64,000 nt of DNA, from NCBI RefSeq assembly GCF_024494645.1, contig NZ_JANHDJ010000001.1, positions 620,001 to 684,000 on the forward strand, given 5' to 3'. A program made the position numbers and the translations under genes. The notes under the pieces are model-generated. The model was not told the DNA's origin. It saw only the letters and a list, made by a program, of their open reading frames with translations, and did no database searches. Origin of the DNA: Halohasta litorea (lineage in GTDB: Archaea; Halobacteriota; Halobacteria; Halobacteriales; Haloferacaceae). Positions 16,409 through 24,790 of this stretch are shown here, piece after piece. How positions within the stretch are numbered: the first letter of the stretch is position 1; each line of letters opens with the position of its first letter.

Positions 16409-18205
16409 TCACCCGGCGTGTGTGGCGGTTTCGATCTCGAACCGTGCGCCGCCTGCCTCGCTGTCAGTGATCGCCAGCGACCAGCCGTGGGCGTCCACAA
16501 TCGTCCGAACGATGGCCAGCCCGTAGCCCGAGCCGCTGCCGGTTGAGACGCCGAACGCCAGCAGATCCTCCCGCCTGTCGGCCGGAATACCCGGCCCGTC
16601 GTCCTCGATATAAAACCCCGACGCCGCTGGGAGTGTCCCAACGGTCACGGTGGTCACAGACGGCTGGCGGGCGTCCGCGGCGTGGTCAACGCTGTCGCCG
16701 GGTTCCGTCCGGCTGCTCGTTGAGCCATGTTCGACACTGTCGCCGGGCTCCGTCGGGCTACTCGTTGAGCCATGCTCAACACTGTTCTGAAAGAGGTTCT
16801 CGAAGGCCTGTTGGAGCCGACTGGCATCCGCAGTCAGGCGGCAGGTCGACTCGACGCTGAGTCCGAGCCCAGCGGTGTCGACGACATCCCACGCGTTTCG
16901 GGCCACTGTTTCGAGATCACAGTCGGTCGGCGTCTTCACGTCCGTACTTTCGCGGGCGAGCGCGGGCAGCCCCTCGGCGAAGGCTCGGAGCCGACGGTGG
17001 ACGGTTTCGAGATCAGACAGTGACTGATCGACCTCGGCCGATGGCGAAGCCAGATCCGCCCGTATGAGATGCAGCAGGCTCTCGCCGGTCGCCAGCGGCG
17101 TCGCCAGATCGTGTGAGACGACACCCGCGAGCCGTTCGAGCTGTTCGTTTTTGGCTTCGAGGCTCTCCTGTTGGGTCTTCTGGAGGGTGATGTCGGTCAG
17201 CGAGAGGATACAGCCGCGTGGCTCGTCCGTGGTGGCTGGCTCGGTCCCTCTGAGCCGGGCGATATACTGTCGCGGCGTGCCGTCGACCTCGATCACACAC
17301 TCCATGGCCCCCGCCAGTTCCGGGTGGAGATCGCCGTCTTCGAGCAGCGGGTCCGGGAGGATCGAGGTGAGGTCCTGGCCCCCGATCGAATCCCCATCAA
17401 CATCGACCACCGCCCGTGCGGCACGGTTGGCATCCAGGACCCGGTTCGACGTGGTGACGACGAACACTGGATCGTCGAGGGTATGGAAAACGCGCTCGTG
17501 GGCGACCGGGACGAAGCCGGTGAGTTCGGCGCGCTGGACGATGGCCGCCAGCGGAATCCCCACGATGACGAAGACGACGGGAGTGAGATCCGCGGTCGGA
17601 ATCGGGCGAAATCCCAGATGAAACAGCCCGTTGGCGAGCCACGGCGCGCTCAGACAGGCCAAAAGCACCAACGACTGGCGTCTGTACAGCCGGTTTTTCG
17701 TGACGGTCTCGCCGACGATGAGGCCCGTCCCGATTAGCAACAGGCTGTAGGAGTAGACGATATTGACTCGGTGGCCGATGGCGGGCGGCGTTTCGAGCAA
17801 GGCGACGCCATCGACCGTTCGAACGATCATCTCGGCGTAGAACCACGAATGTGACTCGACGGTCCAGACGAGCGCGAGGACGCCAGCGGGAACCAGCGAG
17901 AGAAAGGCGAGCCGTCGCCGCGAGAGCCACGCCTCGCGGTCAGTGTACTGGAGGGCGAAGGTGATCCAGACGAGCGGAACCGTAACGACCGAGAGATACG
18001 ACAGTTGGATGAAAAACAGCAGCCACGCCTCGGTTTCGGCAACGAGATAGCCGACGTAGGTCGCCGCCCAAAAACCGACGACCAGCAGGAACACCCCGAA
18101 GGTGAAGGCGGGCTGTCGACGGTCGTATTTGACTAGCAGCGAGATCGCCAGCAGCCCGCCGATGAGCGCCGACCCCGAATACGCGGTCAGCCCGGCAACG
18201 TACAT
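16409..18205 (-). CDS. Membrane sensor histidine kinase (7TM-PAS-HisKA-HATPase)
   Basis: A 598-residue kinase. Seven hydrophobic helices fill residues 1-220 (histidine-kinase N-terminal 7TM domain), then a PAS domain (about 235-345, VFHTLDDPVFVVTTSNRVLDANRAA). The HisKA motif is GVVSHDLATPL (H-box), the N-box is NLFQNSVEHG, and the nucleotide-binding motifs are DDGPGIPADRR and GSGYGLAIVRTIVDAHG. The start MYVAGLTAY is used because the longer frame adds 150 residues without hydrophobic or conserved features. The ATP-binding domain contains a 15-residue tandem duplication just after the N-box. It probably signals to the downstream receiver-Bat regulator, in the same direction 238 nt away. Confidence 0.88.
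   Translation of the reverse strand: MYVAGLTAYSGSALIGGLLAISLLVKYDRRQPAFTFGVFLLVVGFWAATYVGYLVAETEAWLLFFIQLSYLSVVTVPLVWITFALQYTDREAWLSRRRLAFLSLVPAGVLALVWTVESHSWFYAEMIVRTVDGVALLETPPAIGHRVNIVYSYSLLLIGTGLIVGETVTKNRLYRRQSLVLLACLSAPWLANGLFHLGFRPIPTADLTPVVFVIVGIPLAAIVQRAELTGFVPVAHERVFHTLDDPVFVVTTSNRVLDANRAARAVVDVDGDSIGGQDLTSILPDPLLEDGDLHPELAGAMECVIEVDGTPRQYIARLRGTEPATTDEPRGCILSLTDITLQKTQQESLEAKNEQLERLAGVVSHDLATPLATGESLLHLIRADLASPSAEVDQSLSDLETVHRRLRAFAEGLPALARESTDVKTPTDCDLETVARNAWDVVDTAGLGLSVESTCRLTADASRLQQAFENLFQNSVEHGSTSSPTEPGDSVEHGSTSSRTEPGDSVDHAADARQPSVTTVTVGTLPAASGFYIEDDGPGIPADRREDLLAFGVSTGSGSGYGLAIVRTIVDAHGWSLAITDSEAGGARFEIETATHAG
16691..16780 (-). repeat. 45-bp tandem duplication inside the kinase N-box region
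   Basis: Two 45-nt units (16691-16735 and 16736-16780), about 84 percent identical, encode VEHGSTSSPTEPGDS and VEHGSTSSRTEPGDS. A third degenerate half-copy begins SVDHAAD. The unit duplicates the end of the catalytic N-box (NSVEHG), lengthening the loop before the G1 box. The frame is preserved. Confidence 0.9.
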
Positions 18206-18275
18206 GACTCTGTGACTATCTTTCGACTCGACCGGTAGGACTCTATCGGTTCCGGTCACCCGGAGAACATATCTC

Positions 18276-18370
18276 CCCGAGACGGTCGACAGTAGGTGTT
18301 TGAGGGCGTGAAACCCACACATACCATTACTCGCTGGTATCCCACTTATGCCGCTTCTATCAGTACTACT
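18276..18370. repeat. Left copy of a 95-bp direct repeat flanking the large surface-protein gene
   Basis: The copy shares GAGACGGTCGACAG and, exactly 61 nt later, a block GCTGGnATCCCACTT...TTCTATCAGTACT with the right copy at 22536-22630. Spacing is identical in both, while the middle has diverged. It sits upstream of the surface-protein start and also upstream of the divergent kinase gene. TGGnATCCCA is close to a perfect palindrome. Confidence 0.75.
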
Positions 18371-18527
18371 GACCAACAATGCGACCGATTCTCCCGAGAG
18401 GATTCGTCGGACGTCCTTCGTCACAGCCCACACTGGGTCTCCGGCGGGCCAACCGTCGACCGAGCGTCTCTGAACTGTCGACCAACCGACCGCGCCGAAT
18501 TGATGCGGTGTCGGCTCCGGAGGCATA

Positions 18528-21500
18528 ATGAAGCGCCTTCGGCTGGCCACGATACTCGTAGTGGTATCGGTGGCTGTCCTCAGCACCGGGCTTGTCGGGA
18601 CGGCCGCAGCCCAAACGGAGATCTCCAACTGGACCGATCTCCAGGGAATGCAAGACGACCCCACTGGGGACTATGTCCTTGCGAACGACCTCGACGAGAA
18701 TACAGACGGCTATGAAACCGTCGTCGGCAACGGCGGATTCGAGACGATCGCGCCTGTCAACGCAGATGTTGGGTATGACTATTTCAAGGCGACGTTTGAT
18801 GGACAGAAGCATACGATTTCTGGCCTCAAAATCGACTCCTCAGGTGGGTTTTCCGGTCTCTTTGGACGGACATCCGGTTCTGAGGTCAAAAACGTCGTCT
18901 TCGAGGGTGTGAACGTCATCAACGGAGATCCAGATAGAGCTACTGGAGGGGTGATTGGCTACAATGACGGAGTGGTACGAAACGTCAGTGTTAGCGGATC
19001 GGTCGAGGGAGGTGGCCATACCGGTGGAATCGTTGGAGAGAATGCTGGTACCATCGAAGATTCGTACGCAACGGCTACTGTTACCAGTAGGTCGACAGAA
19101 TACGAATACGCCGGTGGACTGGTCGGACAGAACACCGGAACCGTCGAAGATTCTTATGCTGCCAGCGACGTGTCCGGCGGAAACGATGCCGGTGGGGTGG
19201 TCGGGTTCAACAGCGGCGGCGAAGTTCGAACCTCCTACTGGGATACCTCACTCACATCCGGATCGTCCGGCGGAACCGGACTCTCGACCGAAGAGATGAC
19301 CGGTGCGGACGCACCCGAGAACATGGGTGGCTTCGCGTTCACCGACAGATGGCACGCCACCGACTCCTACCCCGTCTTCGCGTGGCAAAACACCGACCCG
19401 TACTTCGGTGTGACCATCGAGAACACGAACTCCCCCGTCGAGATCGGTGACACGCTCACCGCCACCGCGTCGGTCACCAACTGGGGAGCGGACGGTTCAG
19501 GGACGGTGACGCTTACGGACACTGGTTTCGAAAACGTACAGCGCGACTCCACCACCATTTCCCCCGCTTCCGGGGTGTCAGAGGACGTCGACCTCTCTTG
19601 GACGACCGATTCCCAAAACAACGGTAATGGAGACATCACGGTGTCGTCGGGCGACGACGAGGCTACCGCAACCGTCCGCGTCATCGATCCCGTCTTGAGT
19701 CTTGATATCGACGAGACAATGCCGGTTGATCCCGTCGACGGCGGATCGGCCAACGAGATCACCCTGACGGCGACGTACGAAGACGCCGGGACCGGAGCCC
19801 CGATCGAGGGCGAACCGGTCTCGTTCTCGGCCGTGAGGGCTTCGGGATCGCTTGAAAACCGCGACGGATCGACTGATGGAAACGGCGAGGCGACCGCTAC
19901 CTACGTCGTCGGCGACGGCGACTGGGTTCAACCCGTGGAACTGTCGGTGGTACTTGACGACGACAACTCTGTCTCTAGAGCGGTCGCCTTCGATGTCGGC
20001 GAGCCCGAATTCGCGATCAACATGGTGGCCGATCAAAGCGAGATACAACCGTCCGGCGAGGCCACCGTGACCGCGACGGTCACCTACGAAGCACCGTTCG
20101 CCGCCGGAAACGAACAGGAGGGCGAAACCGTCGACTTCTCGGCCGGAACCGCCGAGGGCAGTCTTGGACTGACCGACGACACCAACGCCGACGGTACTGC
20201 GACGACGACCTACACCTCCAGCGAGAGGGATTTCGGCGACACAGTGACGATCATGGGCGAGGTTGACGATGTCACTGACACGGCGGCGGTCGACGTGTTG
20301 GATTCCGTCGTGATCGAGGCGACGGGCTCGACGACGACTGCTGGTGACTCCGGAGAACTCGACGTCACAGCGACTGATGGGACTGGTGCTCTCCTGGAGG
20401 GCGTCACAATCGAAGTAACTGACGACGGTGGTCTCGACGGGATTTCGACCGGCGAGACGAACCAGACGAACGCCTCCGGCGTCGCAACGTTCTCGTTCAC
20501 CGACGAGCAGTCCCGGGACGCCACCCTCGGCTTCGCGTGGGGAGAAGATACTGGAGTCGAAGCCACCGCAACCGTGAGGGTCGACCCGGCCGATCCGGCG
20601 GCCGTCGTCGTCAGTTCACAGCCCGACGACGCGACCGCAGGCGAGCCGGTCAGCAACGAGACCAGTGGTACTCTCGTCGTCGACATCCGCGATGCGTACG
20701 ACAATGTGGTCGACGACGCCACCGATGAGGTGACCCTCGATATCGAAACCGGCGATGGAACTCTCGGGGGTGACACAACAGTCAGCGCTACTGATGGCGT
20801 CACCACGTTCTCGGATCTCTCCATCGAGACGGCTGACGACTACACCCTCACTGCCGCTGCCGGTGGACTGACCGAGGACCGCAGTCGCTCGTTCACCGTC
20901 TCGGCCGCAGCCGCCGACAGCTTCGCGGTCGACGCGCCGGATTCGATCATTGCGGGAGACTCGTTCGTGCTGACGGTCAACGCGACCGACGAGTTCGGCA
21001 ATCCGGCGAGCGGCCAGGACCTCGCTGGCTTCGAACTCGACTCGGCGTTCGACGGTATCGTCTACAGTTCGGCGGTCGAACTCAACGAAACCGGCGAGAA
21101 CGAAACGCGGGTCGCTGCACGGTCAGTAACGACGGTCAATGAGAGCCACACGCTTACTGCCAGTGCGGACGCCCTCGGTGACGAAAGCATTGATATTCGG
21201 GTCGATCCCGCGGCCGTCGACAGCCTCACCGCGCCGAACGTGACCGGAACCGCCGGACTCCCCGGAACGCTCACGGTCAACGCCTCCGATGCATTCGGTA
21301 ACTCGCTCGCCGACGAGGGTATCAACGTCACCGACTCCGGTGGCCTCGGCCGACTCGTCGCTGGCAACACGAACCGGACGAACGAAACCGGTGACGCCGC
21401 CTTCGAGTTCCTCGAAAACACCAGCGGCACCTACTCTGTCGACCTCGTAGCCGTCGGCAATACCACAGTCACCACCACCGCGAACGTTACCATCGAGCAG

Positions 21501-22487
21501 GCAGCCGTCGACTCCCTTTCGGCTTCGCTCGCCGAAGACTCACTGACGACCGGCGAGTCGACGACCTTCACCGCCAATGCGAGCTTTATCAATGGAACGA
21601 CGCTCGACCGTACCGAAACGGCGAACCTCACCTCGAATGATTCGTCAGTAGCAAGCGTCGACGCCAACGGGACCGTGCGAGCCGAGAGTGCGGGACGAAC
21701 GGAGCTCAAAGCCGAACTCGGCGGCAAAAACGACACGGTCGCGGTGTCGGTCTCGAACCCACCACGCGCCAATCCAGCACGCAGTTCGAGTCGTCGCACC
21801 GCTTCGCGGACCGATGACGCTGTCGACATCGAGACCAACGACGATGGGAGTGTCTCGGCGACGCTCTCGGCGTCGGCCGACGAACCCGCCAGTATCGATC
21901 TCGGTGCAGCTGTCAGCGATGAGAGTGGCACGCGCTACGGTCGCGTCGATCTCACTTTCAGCGAGGATACCGAGATAACCTTTGAGGCTCGGCCGACGAG
22001 CCGTGACGGCCTCCCCGATGGCACACCTACGCTCGGGGATACTGAGGATGGACGTACCGATGACAACGGGGACACCAGCGGTGAGCCCGGCCGGGCCATC
22101 TCTTATGTCGAGTTCACGGCCGCCTCGGATGGCGTCGATGCCAGCGACCGAATCAGCGCGGCGACCATCGAATTTGAGGTGAGCAGCGACACCCTCGACG
22201 ATCGTGATCTCGATGTCGATGATGTCGCGCTCAACCGCTACGACGAGGACGCCAGCGAGTGGACCGAACTCGACACGGAAGTCGTCTCGGACGGAGACGA
22301 AGCGGTCACCTACGAGTCGACCACGCCCGGTTTCTCGGTATTTGCGGTCGGCGAGAGAGTTGCTGAGACAGCGACCGACGAGCCGACAGAATCGACCGAG
22401 ACGGCGGACAATACGCCGGGATTCGGGCTGTTCACGGCAGTCGTCGCCCTGCTCGGCGTGGCACTTCTGGTCGGTCGACGTGTGTGA
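18528..22487 (+). CDS. Large GLUG/Ig-like repeat surface protein with PGF-CTERM anchor
   Basis: A 1319-residue exported protein. The signal peptide is at 1-29 (MKRLRLATILVVVSV... ending GTAAAQ). Residues about 30-290 form a beta-helix-like head with GLUG motifs (GGIVGENAGTIEDSYA, GGLVGQNTGTVEDSYA, AGGVVGFNSGG). From about 300 to 1080 follow repeated bacterial-Ig-like modules, recurring as VDSLTAPNVTGTAG and DSFAVDAPDSIIAGD. A PGF-pre-PGF-type domain containing YESTTPGFSVFAVGE precedes a Thr/Glu linker and the C-terminal TPGFGLFTAVVALLG helix with GRRV, an archaeosortase signal. Many NxS/T sequons suggest glycosylation. It probably acts in adhesion or cell-envelope structure. Direct repeats bracket it. 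Confidence 0.88.
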   Translation: MKRLRLATILVVVSVAVLSTGLVGTAAAQTEISNWTDLQGMQDDPTGDYVLANDLDENTDGYETVVGNGGFETIAPVNADVGYDYFKATFDGQKHTISGLKIDSSGGFSGLFGRTSGSEVKNVVFEGVNVINGDPDRATGGVIGYNDGVVRNVSVSGSVEGGGHTGGIVGENAGTIEDSYATATVTSRSTEYEYAGGLVGQNTGTVEDSYAASDVSGGNDAGGVVGFNSGGEVRTSYWDTSLTSGSSGGTGLSTEEMTGADAPENMGGFAFTDRWHATDSYPVFAWQNTDPYFGVTIENTNSPVEIGDTLTATASVTNWGADGSGTVTLTDTGFENVQRDSTTISPASGVSEDVDLSWTTDSQNNGNGDITVSSGDDEATATVRVIDPVLSLDIDETMPVDPVDGGSANEITLTATYEDAGTGAPIEGEPVSFSAVRASGSLENRDGSTDGNGEATATYVVGDGDWVQPVELSVVLDDDNSVSRAVAFDVGEPEFAINMVADQSEIQPSGEATVTATVTYEAPFAAGNEQEGETVDFSAGTAEGSLGLTDDTNADGTATTTYTSSERDFGDTVTIMGEVDDVTDTAAVDVLDSVVIEATGSTTTAGDSGELDVTATDGTGALLEGVTIEVTDDGGLDGISTGETNQTNASGVATFSFTDEQSRDATLGFAWGEDTGVEATATVRVDPADPAAVVVSSQPDDATAGEPVSNETSGTLVVDIRDAYDNVVDDATDEVTLDIETGDGTLGGDTTVSATDGVTTFSDLSIETADDYTLTAAAGGLTEDRSRSFTVSAAAADSFAVDAPDSIIAGDSFVLTVNATDEFGNPASGQDLAGFELDSAFDGIVYSSAVELNETGENETRVAARSVTTVNESHTLTASADALGDESIDIRVDPAAVDSLTAPNVTGTAGLPGTLTVNASDAFGNSLADEGINVTDSGGLGRLVAGNTNRTNETGDAAFEFLENTSGTYSVDLVAVGNTTVTTTANVTIEQAAVDSLSASLAEDSLTTGESTTFTANASFINGTTLDRTETANLTSNDSSVASVDANGTVRAESAGRTELKAELGGKNDTVAVSVSNPPRANPARSSSRRTASRTDDAVDIETNDDGSVSATLSASADEPASIDLGAAVSDESGTRYGRVDLTFSEDTEITFEARPTSRDGLPDGTPTLGDTEDGRTDDNGDTSGEPGRAISYVEFTAASDGVDASDRISAATIEFEVSSDTLDDRDLDVDDVALNRYDEDASEWTELDTEVVSDGDEAVTYESTTPGFSVFAVGERVAETATDEPTESTETADNTPGFGLFTAVVALLGVALLVGRRV

Positions 22488-22535
22488 TGAATACACCGAC
22501 GACTCGACCGCTTCGAACTCGGTCTGGTAGGACGC

Positions 22536-22630
22536 TCCGAGACGGTCGACAGGAGAGACCTATCTACGCGATCCACCGACAGACCACTCTCTGCTGGGAT
22601 CCCACTTGTTCGGTTTCTATCAGTACTGCT
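22536..22630. repeat. Right copy of the 95-bp direct repeat flanking the surface-protein gene
   Basis: Pairs with 18276-18370. The last 36 bp are the best conserved (GCTGGGATCCCACTT, then TTCTATCAGTACT). It begins about 50 nt after the surface-protein stop codon. Such bracketing suggests the gene arrived or was duplicated together with its promoter/terminator region, or that the unit can be lost by recombination. Confidence 0.75.
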
Positions 22631-22745
22631 GCTCACCTACTGTGACCGACACCATCGTTGAATTCGTCGAATAAGACCAGCTGGTCGACTTTGGTATGCG
22701 TTAGTAAGCAGTAAATTCGTGTGACCATGTAGCAGCCGGTATCGG

Positions 22746-22788
22746 AAATGGTGGCTCAGGTGAATTCCTCGTCACAAGGGGCTCGGAG
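22746..22788. repeat. Dispersed 43-bp repeat, copy 1
   Basis: ATGGTGGCTCAG, a 7-nt variable stretch, then 22 identical bases ending AAGGGGCTCGGAG are shared with 49481-49523. The forward frame reads GGSxxxLVTRGSE in both copies and the reverse frame reads SEPLVTRxxxEPP. Here it adjoins a decayed ABC permease gene. Confidence 0.8.
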
Positions 22789-22995
22789 ATGGCGACCCCG
22801 ATCGCGATTGCGGCAATCGGCGGGCTGTACGCCGAAAAAAGCGGCGTGTTCAACATCGGGCTTGAGGGATTCATGATCATTGGTGCATTCAGTGCCGCTG
22901 CGATGATGTTCATCCTCGGCCTCGTGGTGCTGACTGCGTGGGGCAAAACACGAATGCCATCGAAAGTGGGAGAATCCTACGACACGGAAGAGTGA
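22747..22995 (+). pseudogene. Remnant of a simple-sugar/nucleoside ABC transporter permease
   Basis: The frame reads MATPIAIAAIGGLYAEKSG and then VFNIGLEGFMIIGAF, the N-terminal signature of BmpD/YufQ-type ABC permeases. It then jumps directly to a single terminal helix and the tail GKTRMPSKVGESYDTEE. A full permease has more than 300 residues, but only about 69 from the ATG remain, with the middle deleted. No intact ATP-binding or substrate-binding partner is adjacent. It is probably a decayed internal-deletion relic, although a start at 22789 could still give a 68-residue peptide. Confidence 0.7.
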
Positions 22996-23201
22996 CATTC
23001 TCGAGTCATGAGCAGGTAGACCACCGCGTTTCCATTTTACCATATCTTTGGAAATTGCGTTCCCACGAGTACTCTCGGTAGTCACTCTGAACACTACGTT
23101 CGAGTTGTGTCGGAGTGGACATGGTTCGAAATTCGGGTCGACGAGACCTTCGAGGGCACCCGTCGGCCCTCTTATAAACACCTGCCGTAAGTAACAACAT
23201 C

Positions 23202-23210
23202 GTTTATGAT
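23202..23210 (+). promoter_or_regulatory. TATA-like element for the DmdA-like gene
   Basis: GTTTATGAT lies about 29 nt before ATG 23235, predicting a leaderless or near-leaderless mRNA. A second candidate, CTTATAAAC at 23171-23179, lies further upstream. Confidence 0.45.
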
Positions 23211-23234
23211 GGTTTCTAATCTCAATTCAAAAGC

Positions 23235-24611
23235 ATGACCGACAATACAGACCATCCGAATTATCCGAGTGTCGACCAGTCGGATCGGACGGTTCCGCGG
23301 AACCTCCGTCAGACCGGCGACCCCGGCATCGAAATGTTAGTCTCCACGCGCGTTCGCAAATCCCCGTTTTTCCACAAGTCGTTCGACGAGGAGGGCGCGT
23401 GGCGCGCCACCGTCTACAACCGACTCTACCACCCCCGTGGCCTCATCGAACCCGAGGACGGCGGCGTGATGAAGGAGTACGATGCGCTGACCAACGACGT
23501 CACGCTCTGGGACGTGGCCGTCGAGCGCCAGATCCGCGTGAAGGGCCCTGACGCGGAGGCGCTGACCAACTACGTCGTCACACGTGACGTCACCGGCATG
23601 GACGCGATGGATGGCAAGTACGTCATCCTCTGCAACGAGGACGGCGGCGTCCTGAACGATCCGGTCCTCCTCCGACCCGCCGAAGACGAGTTCTGGTTCT
23701 CGATTTCGGATTCGACGCTCATGCAGTGGCTGCAGGGCGTCAACGTCGACAACGAGTTCGACGTCGAGATCGACGAGATCGACGTCGCGCCGATGCAGAT
23801 CCAGGGCCCGAAGGCACTGGACGTGATGGTCGACGTCGTCGGCGAGAAAGTCAAAGACATCCCCTACTACGGTCTCATGGAGGCCGAGATTGACGGCTGT
23901 GATGTGCTGATCAGCCAGACCGGCTTTTCGGGCGAGGAAGGCTTCGAGATCTACGTCAAAGACGCCTCGAAGAACGCAGAACGGGTCTGGGACCCCGTTA
24001 TGGAGACGGTCAAAGCCCACGGCGGGCGGCAGATCGCGCCAGGGCACCACCGACGCATCGCCGCCGGAATCATGTCGTGGGGCCAGGATCTCGATCACGA
24101 GACGTCGCCGTTCCAGGTCAATCTCGGCTACCACGTCCCCGACGATAAGGACGCCGACTATATCGGAAAAGAGGCACTGGAGGAACAGAAAGCACAGATC
24201 GAAAACGGCGAGTATCCGTTCACCCACAAACTCATCGGGCTCAAACTCGCTGGCGAGCCGATCCGCGATTACGCCCCCGACTTCTGGCTCGTCTCCGACC
24301 CCGAGACGGGCCAAGAGTGTGGCTACATCACGTCGCCGTGGTGGAACCCCGACCTCGAAACCAACATCGCGATGGGCTTCGTCCCGGCCGAAAAAATCCA
24401 AGAAGTCACCGACACCCCGCTCAACGACGACATCTACGACGAAGACCTCGACCTGGAGTTCCAAGTCCACCTGCCCGACGAGTACTCCGAGGAACCCGGT
24501 GAGCCGACGTTCGCGACGTTCGCAAAGGTGCCGTTCAAGGAGTCAGTCAACCCGAGCGCCCGCGAGCAGGCCAAACTCAACGCCAGACAGGAAGTCGAAC
24601 AAAACGACTGA
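23235..24611 (+). CDS. DmdA-like (GcvT-fold) folate-dependent demethylase
   Basis: A 458-residue protein of the aminomethyltransferase superfamily. It resembles dimethylsulfoniopropionate demethylase DmdA more than glycine-cleavage T protein: it carries RKSPFFHKSF and ATVYNRLYHPRGL at the N-terminus, then DVTLWDVAVERQIRVKGPDA, NDPVLLRPAEDEFWFSISDS, PMQIQGPKA, and SGEEGFEIYV, followed by RIAAGIMSWGQDLDHETSPF. DmdA transfers a methyl group from DMSP to THF, giving 5-methyl-THF. The protein is about 90 residues longer than bacterial DmdA, with an N-terminal extension and an acidic C-terminal segment. Adjacent metF, dimethylglycine-dehydrogenase-like genes and a BCCT transporter also allow glycine betaine as substrate. 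The assignment to the GcvT fold is firm, the substrate is not. Confidence 0.8.
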   Translation: MTDNTDHPNYPSVDQSDRTVPRNLRQTGDPGIEMLVSTRVRKSPFFHKSFDEEGAWRATVYNRLYHPRGLIEPEDGGVMKEYDALTNDVTLWDVAVERQIRVKGPDAEALTNYVVTRDVTGMDAMDGKYVILCNEDGGVLNDPVLLRPAEDEFWFSISDSTLMQWLQGVNVDNEFDVEIDEIDVAPMQIQGPKALDVMVDVVGEKVKDIPYYGLMEAEIDGCDVLISQTGFSGEEGFEIYVKDASKNAERVWDPVMETVKAHGGRQIAPGHHRRIAAGIMSWGQDLDHETSPFQVNLGYHVPDDKDADYIGKEALEEQKAQIENGEYPFTHKLIGLKLAGEPIRDYAPDFWLVSDPETGQECGYITSPWWNPDLETNIAMGFVPAEKIQEVTDTPLNDDIYDEDLDLEFQVHLPDEYSEEPGEPTFATFAKVPFKESVNPSAREQAKLNARQEVEQND

Positions 24612-24665
24612 CCGATCCCGCTTCGGCCCTCCATCGACATCTGTTGCAGGCGTCATTTGGCACCC

Positions 24666-24698
24666 CATTTTTGCTTCGTGACCTCATTTTGCTTCGTG
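24666..24698. terminator. Duplicated T-rich terminator-like element between convergent genes
   Basis: CATTTTTGCTTCGTG (24666-24680) and CATTTTGCTTCGTG (24685-24698) form a direct repeat in the 179-nt convergent gap. T runs after GC-rich sequence are typical of archaeal termination. The neat duplication may give a tandem terminator for the demethylase mRNA. Confidence 0.45.
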
Positions 24699-24790
24699 TC
24701 GACACGTATCGGACAGTCGCTGTCAGTCTGTGAGCACCCCTCTGTCGGTCAGAGCCAACAGCGGAACAACAGGTGAAAACGCACCGACAA

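Noticed and set aside
23235-24611. Glycine cleavage system T protein (gcvT)
   Set aside because: No gcvH or gcvP in the window and the N-terminal and central motifs resemble DmdA.
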